A stretch of 64,000 nucleotides of DNA, taken from the NCBI RefSeq assembly GCF_042477335.2, contig NC_091255.1:28002501-28066500 (forward strand), read 5' to 3'. Position 1 is the first letter of the stretch. Each line of letters starts with the position of its first letter. The DNA is from Ovis canadensis (Eukaryota; Chordata; Mammalia; Artiodactyla; Bovidae). Positions 42,808-53,806 of the stretch are shown here, in pieces. A model generated the notes under the pieces. That model searched no databases and was not told the origin of the DNA. It saw nothing but the letters and a program-made list of their open reading frames with translations. Both the position numbers and the translations under genes were made by a program.

Positions 42808-43646
42808 CTGACTTTGGGGTTAAGTGCCCACGTTCCTTAAAATAGTTGATCACCCAATGTTCAGTGAGGCGTTGGTTACAGCTATTGTTCACAAAGAATT
42901 GGCTCTGGCTGGGGTTTGGGTTACTGATTTGAATCTGTTTTCTTGGAGCCAATTTGAATTCACTGGTAAGGCTGAAGGACTGTTACTTCCTACAGTCCTT
43001 TGTTCGAAAGGATTGCGTTTTGCATCACAGCCCAGGGAGACAGGTGCAGTGAAGCAAAACAGCTTTTTTCTCCTCTCTCCAAACGCTTAGCACAACTACA
43101 CACATCCATGTTCTTATCTTTGAGCTAAACTTTGCTACAACAAGGAGCCGCCCTGCAACATTCTCAATAGAACAAAAGATTCCTAAGCCTTGGGAAACAG
43201 AAGGGGTCCACTTGTTAGAACAATTATCAACTAGTATATTACAAGAACAGCTACATTTGGACTGAGCTCAAGGTTGGCTACAGTGAGGTGTGACTGTTTC
43301 TGGTTTACAGGTTGAGTAAATGCAGGACTCAAATTTGTCTTAGGTTTCCATTATTTACAAAATCAATCAACCACAATTCATTAATTAAAGCCCTCAGTTA
43401 ACTGGAATTTTATCTATCCATCTCATTCCTAAACGTAGATGCTCAGCTTTTAACACAAAAGGCCAAGTTACAAGAAGTTAAGTGTATGTCTGAGAGATAA
43501 CAAAAGTACTAATATCCAAAGAATGACCTTGATTTAGCTCAAGTTTTTGGCTGTCTGTACCCAAATTGGAAAAAGCCTTGCTGTACTCAGCCCATAGACA
43601 CTATATATCATCCTTGGCTACTGAAAGCAAAAGCATTGTCTCTCAA
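42808..43646. other. Unassigned sequence
   Basis: No gene or repeat recognised; an 88-codon plus frame (42,824-43,090) has no domain. Confidence 0.42.
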
Positions 43647-43653
43647 TATAATT

Positions 43654-43840
43654 TTTTAAAGTTTTTTTGATGTGGACCATTTTTTAGAGTCTTTATTGAA
43701 TTTGTTATAATATTAATTCTGTTGTATTGGTTTTTTGGTCCTGAGGCATATGGGATCTTAGCTATCTAACCAGGGATGGAACCCACACTTGCTGCATTGG
43801 AAGGTGAAGTCTAAACCACTGGATCGCCAAGGAAATCCCT
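43654..43840 (-). mobile_element. CHR-type SINE, diverged
   Basis: 'gcatatgggatcttagctat', 'aaccagggatggaacccaca' and 'actggatcgccaaggaaatc' are reverse CHR words. The short repeat tataatt flanks it. Confidence 0.77.
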
Positions 43841-44055
43841 ATAATTCTGATTAAGGACACAAAAGTGTATCAATCAAGATAGAGTGAATTTCTGTTCAAG
43901 TAAATCAGGAAGAGCAAGATATCATAGCAGTCTCTTCCATAAGCACCCTGGAGAAGAAAGTTTTGCCAAGATGCTTCTCCTTGAGACATTAAAAAATCCC
44001 ACTCCCACCCCGTGTGACCTGACAGCTTCAAGTCAATTCCTTAAGGAAGTAAGGG

Positions 44056-44504
44056 TGTTGCAGAAACCAGTACTCGAGAAACCAAGCTCCACACTAGGAG
44101 AGCTGGAGAACACAGGTTTATTATGCCAGCCAGGCCAGAGGAGTTAACACTTCAAGCTCTGAGCCCGGAACAAAGGGATTACAGAGTTTTTATAGACAGA
44201 CTGTAGTGGGCAACACTAGCTGTCAATAGGCTGGTTTAAACTAAGGGGTTTCGCGCACTCGTGGTAACACTAGTCAAGATGGGGAGGAGGATGCCTGGCC
44301 TGGACAGGCATGATTAAGCAGATTTGCGGGGTCTAGGCAATTGCAAAGAGCAGGACAAGGGTGAGTGAGATAAACTCCAGTTCCTAGTATTGCAAGTCCC
44401 CACTTTCTGAGACTACATGACCTACGTGATCTAGATTTTGCAAGGGGCAGGCTAAGTTACAGAGGCAGAAGGAAGTTATGTAAAATTTTAACTTTTCCTC
44501 TTCA
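44056..44504 (-). mobile_element. Solo LTR of an endogenous retrovirus
   Basis: Read on the minus strand, the unit begins TGAAGAGGAAAAG and ends TTTCTGCAACA, i.e. TG...CA ends, about 449 bp. It holds a TATA box (plus-strand tttttata at 44,187-44,194) and, about 70 bp downstream, an AATAAA signal (plus-strand tttatt at 44,117-44,122). That is the U3-R order of a retroviral LTR. The immediate flanks share aggg (44,052-44,055 and 44,505-44,508). No gag, pol or env lies beside it, so it is a recombined solo LTR, probably class II (ERVK-like) from length and text. It may retain promoter and polyadenylation motifs. Confidence 0.75.
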
Positions 44505-44514
44505 AGGGGAGCAA

Positions 44515-44630
44515 GTAAGTAAGCCCCTGGGCCACAACTACTGAGCCCACCTGCCACAACTGGAGAAGCCTGTGCACTACCCCCTTGCATTGCAATGAAG
44601 ATCCCTCACAGCCAAACAAAAAGAGAGAGA
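44515..44630 (+). mobile_element. CHR-type SINE 3' fragment
   Basis: 'taagcccctgggccacaact', 'actgagcccacctgccacaa' and 'gcaatgaagatccctcacag' with a purine-rich tail. The 5' head is missing; the LTR lies directly upstream and may have removed or displaced it. Confidence 0.65.
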
Positions 44631-45135
44631 AGAAGAACGAACCTGACCATCGTGGTCAAGAACAATTTACCAAGGGGGACAGGGATCAAAGTGGGGAGAC
44701 TAGTTCAGAGGCTATTAAAATAAGCCAGGCAAGAAATGATGGTCACTTGCACAAGGATGGTGGCAGGAGAGGTGGGGTGAAGTGGTCAGATTATAGGTAT
44801 AGAGCTAACAAGATTTGCTAATGCATTAGATAGTGTGGTGGGAGAAATGGAGAGTAAATGGTGACTGCAAGGGTTTTCCTTGAGCAACTGGAAGGGCAAA
44901 AGCACTTTACCTGAGAAGAAGCAGATGGCAGGCAGGAATGGGAGGAAGTAGGATTTGGACACCTCCCTAGAGGTGAGATGGAAACTACAAACCAGGAAGG
45001 TGTGGTGTCCTTGAAGCCAAGTGAAGAATGTGCCTGAGGGAGAAGAGAGGAGACGGATAACTGCAAATGCTGCTGATGAATTCGCTGAGATGGGGACTGA
45101 GAGCTGAGTGATGGATTTAGCAACCTGACAGCCAC
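44631..45135. other. Unassigned sequence
   Basis: Purine-rich, no gene. Minus-strand frames of 105 and 134 codons (44,786-45,190) are products of the A/G bias. Confidence 0.42.
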
Positions 45136-45149
45136 TGGGGACCTTCACA

Positions 45150-45342
45150 TGTGAGAGAAAGTCACTTAGTCGTGTCTGACTCTGCGACATGGACTGTACA
45201 GTCCATGGAATTCTCCAAGCAGGAATACTGGCTGGAGTGGGTAGCTTTTCTCTTCTCCGGGGAATCTTCTCAACCCAGAGACTGAACTCAGGTCTCCCGC
45301 ATTGCAGGCAGATTCTTTACCAGTTGAGCCACAAGGGAAGCC
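45150..45342 (-). mobile_element. Bov-tA SINE
   Basis: Reverse Bov-tA with a small duplication ('actggctggagtggg'). The flanks ggggaccttca and ggggactttaa look like a diverged target duplication. Confidence 0.87.
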
Positions 45343-45344
45343 CA

Positions 45345-45930
45345 GGGGACTTTAACAAGTGCACTACTAATTACTGAAGTTCTCAGGCATCGCACCAAGC
45401 ATGGAAATTCAAGTTCTGTGATGTGGAAGATGCTGGAAGAAAAATGAGCTCTTAACTCCACATTCTGCAGCTGTCTTGGGAGTCATAGCAGCAAGTCACA
45501 CCTAGACCTGCAGCACCACAGACCCTAAGCCCAGAGAGAGTCACATTATTGATACAAGCAAGGCCATTTGTGTGACAGCAGACAGGGAACTGCTGGGAGT
45601 TCAAAAGTAGGGTCCCAAGTTCCCAGCCAACCCACGGGCTCCTGTAACATACTGAGAAACCAACCGACTAACCAACTCAGAAGCAAAGCAAAGCAGTATC
45701 GAAAAGGCAGCAGCGGTAGCCTTATAAAGCTATCTGAGATCTAAACCCTTCCACCTCCAAAAAGAAGTGATTAGAACAATCATTAAGTTCCTTTAGGGCA
45801 AGGACTCTGCTTCACAGTCACACACCATGCCTGGGACAGAGGAGATACTTAACAAGGGTTGCTTGTTGATTGGCTGATTGCTACGTCTCTTACATGTTAT
45901 CTCATTTCATATTCACAATACTCTTCAATA
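45345..45930. other. Unassigned sequence with a 16-bp repeat at its end
   Basis: No gene seen. tcacaatactcttcaa occurs at 45,913-45,928 and 45,934-45,949, separated by 5 bp, immediately before the BovB fragment. Confidence 0.45.
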
Positions 45931-45947
45931 GAGTCACAATACTCTTC

Positions 45948-46580
45948 AAGAATTGATGCTTTTGAGAATAAAACCTACCTGACCTTTAGGGCACGAAACA
46001 TCAGAACTTGCTGCAATGGGAGATCAGGCCTTTATGTAATCCATTTACATTAGAGAGAGAGCATTTTCTTTTGCTTGAGAGGTTGACATGCCTTCACGTG
46101 TTTTCCACTTAATCAGCAGAATCATTTAGGCACTGAGGGTTTTGATGATCTCAATAAAAATACCTATTTATGTTAAAAAAAAAAAAAAAGAATTGATGCT
46201 TTTGAACTGTGGTGTTGGAGAAGACTCTTGATAGTCCCTTGGACAACAAGGAGATCTAACCAGTCAATCCTAAAGGAAATCAGTTCTGAATATTCATTGG
46301 AAGGACTAATGCTGAAACTTAAACTCCCATACTTTGGCCACCTGATGCAAAGAACTGACTCCTTGAAAAAGACCCTGATGCTGGGAAAGATTGAAGGCAG
46401 GAAGAGAAGGGGATGACAGAGGATGAAATAGTTGGATGGCATCACTGACTCGATGGACATGAGTCTGAGCAAGCTCCAGGAGTTGGTGATGGACAGGGAA
46501 GCCTGGAATGCTGCAGTCCATGGGGTTGCAAAGAGTTGGACATGACTGAGCGACTGAACTGAACTGAACTGAACTTCAAT
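45948..46580 (+). mobile_element. BovB 3' end, split by a retrocopy
   Basis: BovB text starts at 'aagaattgatgcttttga' (45,948), is cut by a 222-bp insertion, and resumes at 46,188 with 'actgtggtgttggagaagac', ending in the (GAACT)n terminus near 46,575. The remaining 0.4 kb encodes a decayed C-terminal part of the BovB protein. Confidence 0.93.
45966..46187 (+). pseudogene. Polyadenylated retrocopy (3' UTR-like), source gene unknown
   Basis: A 222-bp segment ends in an AATAAA (46,153-46,158), about 16 bp of sequence, then a run of 15 A (46,175-46,189). It is bounded by an 18-bp perfect repeat (45,948-45,965 and 46,188-46,205) that is BovB sequence on both sides. These are the marks of L1-mediated reverse transcription of a polyadenylated RNA. 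I do not recognise the source: there is no domain and no long frame, as expected for a 5'-truncated 3' UTR. It is not an L1 or SINE I know. Confidence 0.75.
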
Positions 46581-46639
46581 ATATAGGTGTCAAGAAGAGA
46601 CATACTAGAAGACAATTCACAAAGATGGTCAGAATGAAT

Positions 46640-46865
46640 TCCTTTAAGTATTGTGCACCTAATGTTTACCAGGTGGTTTCTGCAGACTTTTAATCCCACC
46701 ACGGTGCTCTGTGATAGACGGTGAGGCCTGGTGCGCTCCAGTCCATGGGGTTGCAAAGAGTCAGACACAACTGAGTGACTGAACTGAACAATGCTCTAAG
46801 GTGGGTAATAGGATTCCCCAGTTTACAGATGAGGGAGAAAGAGGCTGAAAGAGCCAAATACCTTG
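46640..46865 (-). mobile_element. MIR SINE split by a BovB tail
   Basis: 'ctttaatcccaccacggtgc' on the left and 'ggtgggtaataggattcccc', 'agtttacagatgagggagaa' on the right are reverse MIR. The word tgctct borders the insert on both sides. Confidence 0.53.
46711..46788 (+). mobile_element. Very short BovB 3' end
   Basis: Only the last 78 bp of BovB ('ctccagtccatggggttgca' to 'gactgaactgaac'). Severe 5' truncation, about 130 bp downstream of another BovB end. Confidence 0.82.
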
Positions 46866-47039
46866 TTCTGGACCAGTGGACTGAATTTTGGCTGTATACC
46901 AGAATACCTAGAAAAACACAATAAGACATTACAGCAGAAGAGAAACTGTCATGTAGGAGGAAGTAGAATAACATGAAACCTCTAAGCTAATGCAATTGCC
47001 AAGGTCAAACACTGGGGTAGGCAGCAATATGCAACAAAC

Positions 47040-47240
47040 TGAACATAGGTTTGGGAGTTGGACAAACTTACATTTGAATCCCAGAGCCACCAGGTGCTCA
47101 TTATAAAGCTCTGGGCAAGTCATTTAACTTTTTGGAGCTTCGATTTCCTTATCCATAAAATGAGGTAATAATAATTACTTTGAGGATGTTGTATTACATG
47201 AGACAACTTGCATAATTGTAGATACGCAATAAATGCTAGT
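47040..47240 (+). mobile_element. MIR SINE
   Basis: 'catttgaatcccagagccac', 'ctctgggcaagtcatttaac', 'cttatccataaaatgaggta' and 'acgcaataaatgctagtc' match MIR over nearly its full length. One of the best preserved MIRs here. Confidence 0.77.
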
Positions 47241-47319
47241 CCTCCTTTCCTCAACCTAACCGTCAAGGGAACAGGGGAGACGGAATTATGTAACTGTTAT
47301 TATTTCTCTGCTTTGTTTC

Positions 47320-47478
47320 AACGGTTCTCAGAGTGCTATTGTAACCCGCAGCATCACTTGGGAATTTTTAGGATGCCAATTCTCGGGCCCCACCCACACC
47401 TACCGTCTCAGAACCTCTGGGGATGGGGCCCAGTAATCTGTGATTGCAGGTGCTCTCTGGTTTGAGAACTGTAGCTCT
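47320..47478 (+). mobile_element. MER5A-like hAT MITE
   Basis: 'acggttctcagagtgctatt', 'gcatcacttgggaattttta', 'ctcgggccccacccacacc', 'ggggatggggcccagtaatc' and 'gtttgagaactg' follow the MER5A consensus, an ancient non-autonomous Charlie/hAT element. Confidence 0.68.
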
Positions 47479-47479
47479 G

Positions 47480-48399
47480 TTTCATTATGGACCCTGTCTG
47501 CAACATAGCTGTGGCGGAAACTTGAGTAGCTGAGTAACTTGGCAAGATCACAAAGTTATTCACTGAAGACGCCATTCAAATAAGGATCTCAGGCAAAAGA
47601 GTGCTCTTATTCCCAACAATAATTACCAATGGAACATAGACTTTTCTCATTTTACAAGTGAAAATATGGGACTCCCCGCCTTTGTGAGCCTTAATAAACT
47701 TTCTTATAAGGCAGTTTCTCTGCTCATGTTTCTTTTCCCTACTCAAAACTGTGCCTGGTGGTTAAGTACTCTATATATCTTCTGTTCACTCATGGTGAGG
47801 AAAAATATGTTAACATGTATAAATACATGTTAAATAACCAGGCTCAAAGTAAACGGGCATGCATGTTAATTCAGGGTGTCATTCTAGGACTGCGGGAGTT
47901 GGCACAACACAGCTCTAAGAAGAAGAGGCGTTTGGCCCTCCCTCCTGTGGCCAAAACATCATAGCTGGGTGTGCATCCAGGCAAAGCACCGGGGGTGGGA
48001 GGGGAACAGATTTTCAAAGTACGGTAGTCCCGGACAGCACGTGCTATAAACCGGCTCTTAGAGGTGTCCTGATTTTCACGGTGAAATACTCTCACTACAA
48101 ATGATTTCAAGCTACCATGGTTGAACATCCTGCTAACAAAGTTGCTGAATATTCAACCATCAGCAGTGGGCAGTGGAGCTGGCCCCAGCACACCGCTGTG
48201 ACATCTACTATCGGTGGGCCCAATTTTGACATGGTAGGTGGCACAGTGTTTTATTTATTGTACTTGCAAGTACCTTCAGAATGCTTTACAGTATGCCTCC
48301 TGAGGAAGTAATCACACTGAACGTGACTTTATGAACCCTGCCTGATTCTCAGGAAACCAAATTTACATGTTGGATTCTTTCAGTAGAAACAATTATTTT
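47480..48399. other. Unassigned sequence
   Basis: No gene recognised. Frames of 64-85 codons near 47,758-48,311 have no domain. Confidence 0.42.
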
Positions 48400-48416
48400 G
48401 ACTTTACACCTATTTT

Positions 48417-49585
48417 TTTTTAACTTGAAAAATTCTCCTTTGTTTTAAAAATTGCAATTATGAAATCTATAGTACATGTAGAAAAATATTTTTTAAGACA
48501 TGCATGTGATTCAACACAAAGCAAATAAACACTCATGCAGTGATCATGCAGATCAAAAAATAGAACATTGCCAGCATCTCATACCCCACCCCTCCACTGT
48601 CCATAGTTACCCTTTTCTCTTTCTTTTTTTTTTTTCCTTTTCCCTTTTCTCTTTCTAAAAGATTGACTCCTTCTAAATGGTAATTGCTTCCTTGATTTAT
48701 TTGACAGATGTCTATCTAAACATGCATTCTTTTTTTTTTTTTGCCCCACAATTTTTATTTTTTTTTAATTTTTATTTTTAGTTTATTTTACTTTACAGTA
48801 CTGTATTGGTTTTGCCATACATTGACATGAATCCACCACGGGTGTACATGCGTTCCCAAACATGAAACCCCCTCCCACCTCCCTCCCCATAACATCCCTC
48901 TGGGTCATCCCCGTGCACCAGCCCCAAGCATGCTGTATCCTGCGCCGGACATAAACTGGCAATTCGATTCTTACATGATAGTATACATGTTTCAATGCCA
49001 TTCTCCCAAATCATCCCACCCTCTCCCTCTCCCTCTGAATCCAAAAGCCCACTATACATATCTGTGTCTTTTTGCTGTCTTGCATACAGGGTCATCATTG
49101 CCATCTTTCTAAATTCCATATATATGTGTTAGTATACTGTATTGGTGTTTTTCTTTCTGGCTTACTTCACTCTGTATAATCGGCTCCAGTTTCATCCATC
49201 TCATCAGAACTGATTCAAATGTATTCTTTTCAATGGCTGAGTAATATTCCATTGTGTATATGTACCACAGCTTCCTTATCCATTCATCTGCTGATGGACA
49301 TCTAGGTTGTTTCCATGTCCTGGTTACTATAAACAGTGCTGTGATGAACATTGGGGTACATGTGTCTCTTTCAATTCTGGTTTCCTCGGTGTGTATGCCC
49401 AGTAGCGGGATTGCTGGGTCATAAGGCAGTTCTATTTGCAATTTTTTAAGGAACCTCCACACTGTTCTCCATAGTGGCTGTACTAGTTTGCATTCCCACC
49501 AACCGTGTAGGAGGGTTCCCTTTTCTCCACACCCTCTCCAGCATTTATTGCTTGCAGATTTTTGGATCGCGGACATTCTGACTGG
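48417..49585 (-). mobile_element. Truncated young L1 with probable 3'-transduced flank
   Basis: On the minus strand, 49,585 down to about 48,780 is the end of L1 ORF2 (intact to 'THIYGI' at 49,109) plus the 3' UTR and an A-rich tail. A further A tract and about 300 bp of non-L1 sequence continue to a second T tract (plus strand 48,413-48,421). The repeat gactttacacctatttt (48,400-48,416) recurs with one change at 49,586-49,602 and encloses everything, so the L1 and the extra sequence seem to have inserted together. The extra segment includes an old L1M-like stretch near 48,470-48,625. Confidence 0.85.
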
Positions 49586-49602
49586 GACTTTACATCTATT
49601 TT

Positions 49603-50299
49603 GACTGGCAGTTGTGAAAGCAGGATGACCAAAATTATTATTTTCAACTAAATAGAATGTTGACAATAATATGAAGTAGATTAGATGGTAAAGATAAGTT
49701 CCTTCCTTGAAAATCTCTTCAGAAAAATTATTATATATAATACAGGTTTATTATATTATAATATATATATTATAAATATATTATATATAATAAATATATA
49801 ATTGTATATTTGTCTATATTATATATAATACAGGTTTATGTTTATAAACATAAGTGTATGTTTATATTATATATTAATAGAAGAGTTTTATAAGTATTAA
49901 ATAAAGTCTTTGGCATAATTTTACATGGTTAGATTTTCAGGAAATTTTATTTGTTCCAATATTTCTATGTATTGCTGAGAAGAAGAATGAAGTGAATTAT
50001 AGTGTTCTGAAGTGAGGTAGTTGACCTCAATTACACAAAGGATAGGAAATTTTTAGAAAGAAAATCATGGTTTTATTTTTTGCCTGCAGTCTCAGGATTA
50101 AATTCACTATCAAATTCTTTTTTCTATTCATTCTTAAATTATCCCAAGATTCTTGTAACCTCATAAATAAGACAGTAGACTAAATCAAATGCATTTCAAC
50201 ATTTTGCAAATTCTAATCTTAAAAATATAACCTATTTATTCATAAAATTTATTTTTAATTTATATCTAGCAGAGTATTTTATTATTTTTTCAGAGAGTA
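49603..50299. other. A/T-rich sequence with TA-rich low-complexity tract
   Basis: Repeated TATA/ATTA words at about 49,728-49,880, including several 'attatatataa' runs. No gene. The tract could form hairpins and is likely length-variable. Confidence 0.7.
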
Positions 50300-50475
50300 G
50301 AATTTTTTAATATTTATTTCTATTTACTTATTTGGCTATGCCGAGTCTTAGTTGTTGTGGCTTGCAGGATCTTTAGTGGCAGCATGTGGGATCTAGTTCC
50401 CTGACCAGGGATCGAATCCAGGCCACCTGCATCGGCAACACAGTCTTAGCCACTAGACCACCAGGGAAGTCCCTT
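50300..50475 (-). mobile_element. CHR-type SINE
   Basis: 'ttatttggctatgccgagtc', 'gatctagttccctgaccagg' and 'actagaccaccagggaagtc'. Full-length short CHR in reverse. Confidence 0.88.
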
Positions 50476-50559
50476 GAAAACAGTTACGAGTGGAAGTGAA
50501 AATTGATTCAACTTCTATGCATGGGAACTTTACCACCTCATTCAAACTTACAAATATAT

Positions 50560-50870
50560 CGACATGTACCTTTTCACCCAGCAAGTCCGTTCTAGGAACT
50601 TACTCTGCAGGTACACCTGCCGTGTATGAAATGACGCTTGCTCAGCATTACTCACTGCAGTGTTGTTTATGATAGCAGCAGAATGTGTCTCTCAATAGGA
50701 GAGGACTGAAAATGTTGTGATGCCTCCATGCATCCCAGTGGACTAAAATAAACCATAAAAAAGGATAAATGAAGCCTCTTGTGCATTTTTTAAAAAAAGA
50801 ATCCTAAGATACATTAAGTCTTAAAGAAAACCAAGATCAGAGCAGTTTGTAAATGACTACCATTTGTGTG
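50560..50870 (+). mobile_element. Ancient L1 3' end
   Basis: 'acttactctgcaggtacacc', 'ctcactgcagtgttgtttat', 'agcagcagaatgtgtctctc' and 'ctaccatttgtgtgggt' resemble the 3' ends of ancient L1 families. The BovB begins directly after. Confidence 0.5.
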
Positions 50871-51241
50871 GGTTCAGTTCTGTTCAGTTCAGTCGCTCAG
50901 TCGTGTCTGAGTCTTTGCGACCCCATGAATTGCAGCACACCAGGTCTCCTTGTCCATCACCAACTCCTGGAGTTCACTCAAACTCACGTCCATCGAGTCT
51001 GTGATGCCATCCAGCCATCTAATCCTCTGTCGTCCCCTTCTCCTCCTGCCCCCAATCCCTCCCAGCATCAGAGCCTTTTCCAATGAGTCAACTCTTCTCA
51101 TGAGGTGGCCAAAGTACTGGAGTTTCAGCTTCAACATCAGTCCTTCCAAAGAACACCCAGGGCTGATCTCCTTGCAGTCCAAGGGACTCTCAAGAGTCTT
51201 CTCCAACACCACAGTTCAAAAGCATCAATTCTGGCGGTCCT

Positions 51242-51248
51242 AAGATGG
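51242..51248 (+). promoter_or_regulatory. YY1-like motif at the L1 5' end
   Basis: aagatgg lies 10-16 bp into the element. In human L1 a YY1 site with this core near +13 to +21 directs accurate initiation. Here only the core and its position match; activity is not shown. Confidence 0.4.
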
Positions 51249-53806
51249 TGGAGGAATAGGACGGGAAGACCACTTTCTCCCTCACAAATTCCTCAAAAGA
51301 ACATTTCAACGCTGAGTAAACTCCACAAAACAACTTCTGTAGGCTGGCAGAGGACATCAGGCAACCAGAAAAGCAGACCATTTGCTTCAAAAACAGGCAG
51401 GAAAAAATATAAAAGCCGAAAAAGGAGACAAAGGAGGTGGGGAGGGAGCTCCGTCCCTGGAAGGGAATTTTAAGAAGAGAGGTTTCCAAACACCAGGAAA
51501 CACTCTCCCTGCCGAGTCTGTGGCAAGCCTTGGAAACACAGAGGGCAACATAACAGGTAGGAAAAATAAATAAATAATTAAAACCAACAGGTTACAAGCC
51601 CAACAGTAACTCCCCCAGCAGAAAAGCAGCACAGACGCCTGCATCCGCCACTGGGAAGTGGGGGCAGGGCAGGGACGCGCGGGAGGCGCGGGCTGCAGAG
51701 ATTTGTAAGAATCAGGCAGGAACGCCCCACGCGCAACCAGAACGATCTAACTTGGGCTAGCAAACCAGACTGTGGGATAGCTACCACGCGAAAAGCTCGA
51801 ACATAAGACACCGCCAGGACCAAGCACAGAACAAAGGACGGAACGGAAAAAGCCGGCTGCAGACCATCCCCCACCGGGGACAGGCAGCCAGAGCCCTAAG
51901 GGCTGGAAAGGGGCAATTGCAGACCCGGAGAGACTTTACTTACCAAACTGCAAGCCGGCTTCTTTGCTAAGACTTCTGGGGGTGCTGGACAGTCACCATC
52001 TGCCTCACAAGGGGCACCAGCGGTCCACCCAGAAAATTGAGCAGCAGAGGCAGAAAAGGCGACAAGTCACAGCGATCGCGCTCGCCAAACACCTGAGCTA
52101 CTCAGACCTGGGAAGGGCACAAAGCGCAGTCCCAGCCGAATCTGTGCCTCTGAGGGCTACCTGAGCGCCGAACCTGAGCGGCTTAGACCGGGGAAGTGCA
52201 CGCAGCCTAGGGCCGGCCTCAGACGGTTCCCGGCTGAGCATCGTAGAGCCGCAGCGGTTTGTGCGCCGCGAGAAGGGACAGGTCCAGCGGGGCTGAGACA
52301 CTGTGTGCACACGACAGTGCTATTCGTTTGCAGCATCCCCCCTGCCCCTCCACAGTGTGACTGAACTAGTGAGCCTAAAAAACCAGCAAACAGAAGAAGT
52401 TAAACAGAGGGAACTGCCTTGGAAGTGACCCCATACTGCCCACAACATCAGAGAAGGGCTAGACATATTTTTACTATTTTTAAAATCATTCCTTTTTTTT
52501 TCTTTTTCTAACTTTTTTTTTAAAATTGTTACGTCTTCTATTTCTCCTCTAATTTTCATTTCTATAACCTACTATTACTATTAAAAAAAAAAAGACCTTT
52601 TTTTTTTTTCTTAAAGCAAACACCATATATAGTCTTTGGGTGGTTGTTGTTGGTGTTTTTGTTTTAATAATTCTTGTGACTTTTTTTTTTCTTTTTTCCT
52701 TTTTCCTTCTGCTTCTTTTCTTTAATATTGTATTTTTGAAAACCCAACCTCTACTCTAGATTTTTAATCTTTGCTTTTTGGGTTTTGTTGGCAATTTTGT
52801 ACTTTTAAAAACCCAAACTTCACTACCCAATTTTACCTGAGAGCGAGATTACTGGCTTGACCACTCTCTTCTCCTTTGGACTCTCCTTTTTCTCCACCAG
52901 GTGGCCTCTGTCTCTTTCCTCCCCCATCTCTTCACTATCCAACTCTGTGAATCTCTGTGTGTTCCAGACGGTGGAGAACACCTAAGGAGCTGGTTACTGG
53001 CAGGATTTGTCTCTCTCCTTCTCATTCCTCTCTCTTATCCTCCTGGCCACCTCTGTCTACTTCCTCCCTCTCCTCTTCCCTCTATAACTCCGTAAATACC
53101 TCTGAGCGGTCCAGACTATGGAACACACATAAGGAAGTGACTACTGGCTAGCTTACTCTCTCCTCTTTTGATCTCACTGCATCTCATTCCAGTCACCTCT
53201 AACTACCCTCTCCCTCTTCTCTTCTCCTTGTAACTCAGTGAACCTCTCTGGGTGTCCCTCAATGTGGAGAAGCTTTTCATCTTTAACCTAGATGTTTTAT
53301 CATCAGTGCTGTATAGACGGAGAAGTCTAGAGGCTACTGTAAAAATAAAACTGAAAACCAGAAGCAGGAGGCTTAAGTCCAAAGCCTGAAAACATCAGAG
53401 AACTCCTGAATTCAGGGAACATTAAGCAATAGGAGCTCATCAAATGCCTCCATACCTACACTGAAGCCAAGCTCCACCCAAAGGGCCAACAAGTTCCAGA
53501 ACAAGACATACCACGCAAATTCTCCAGCAACACAGGAACACACCCCTGAGCTTCAATATACAGGCAGCTCAAAGTTACTCCAAAACCTTTGACATCTCAT
53601 AACCCATTACTGGTCACTTCACTGCACTCCAGAGAAAAGAAACCCAGCTCCACCCACCAGAACTCCAACACAAGCCTCCCTAACCAGGAAACCTTGACAA
53701 GCCACTGATACAACCCCACCCACAGTGAGGAAGCTCCATAATAAAGAGAACTCCACAAATTACCAGAATATAAAAAGGCCACCACAAACGCAGCAATATA
53801 ACCAAG

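Noticed and set aside
48722..48780. L1 inserted alone at the T tract near 48,730
   Set aside because: No TSD pairs with the 49,585 junction at this position, whereas a 17-bp near-perfect repeat exists at 48,400-48,416.
49109..49666. 185-codon frame as a novel gene
   Set aside because: Only the first 30 or so codons are non-L1 flank; the remainder is the L1 ORF2 C-terminus.
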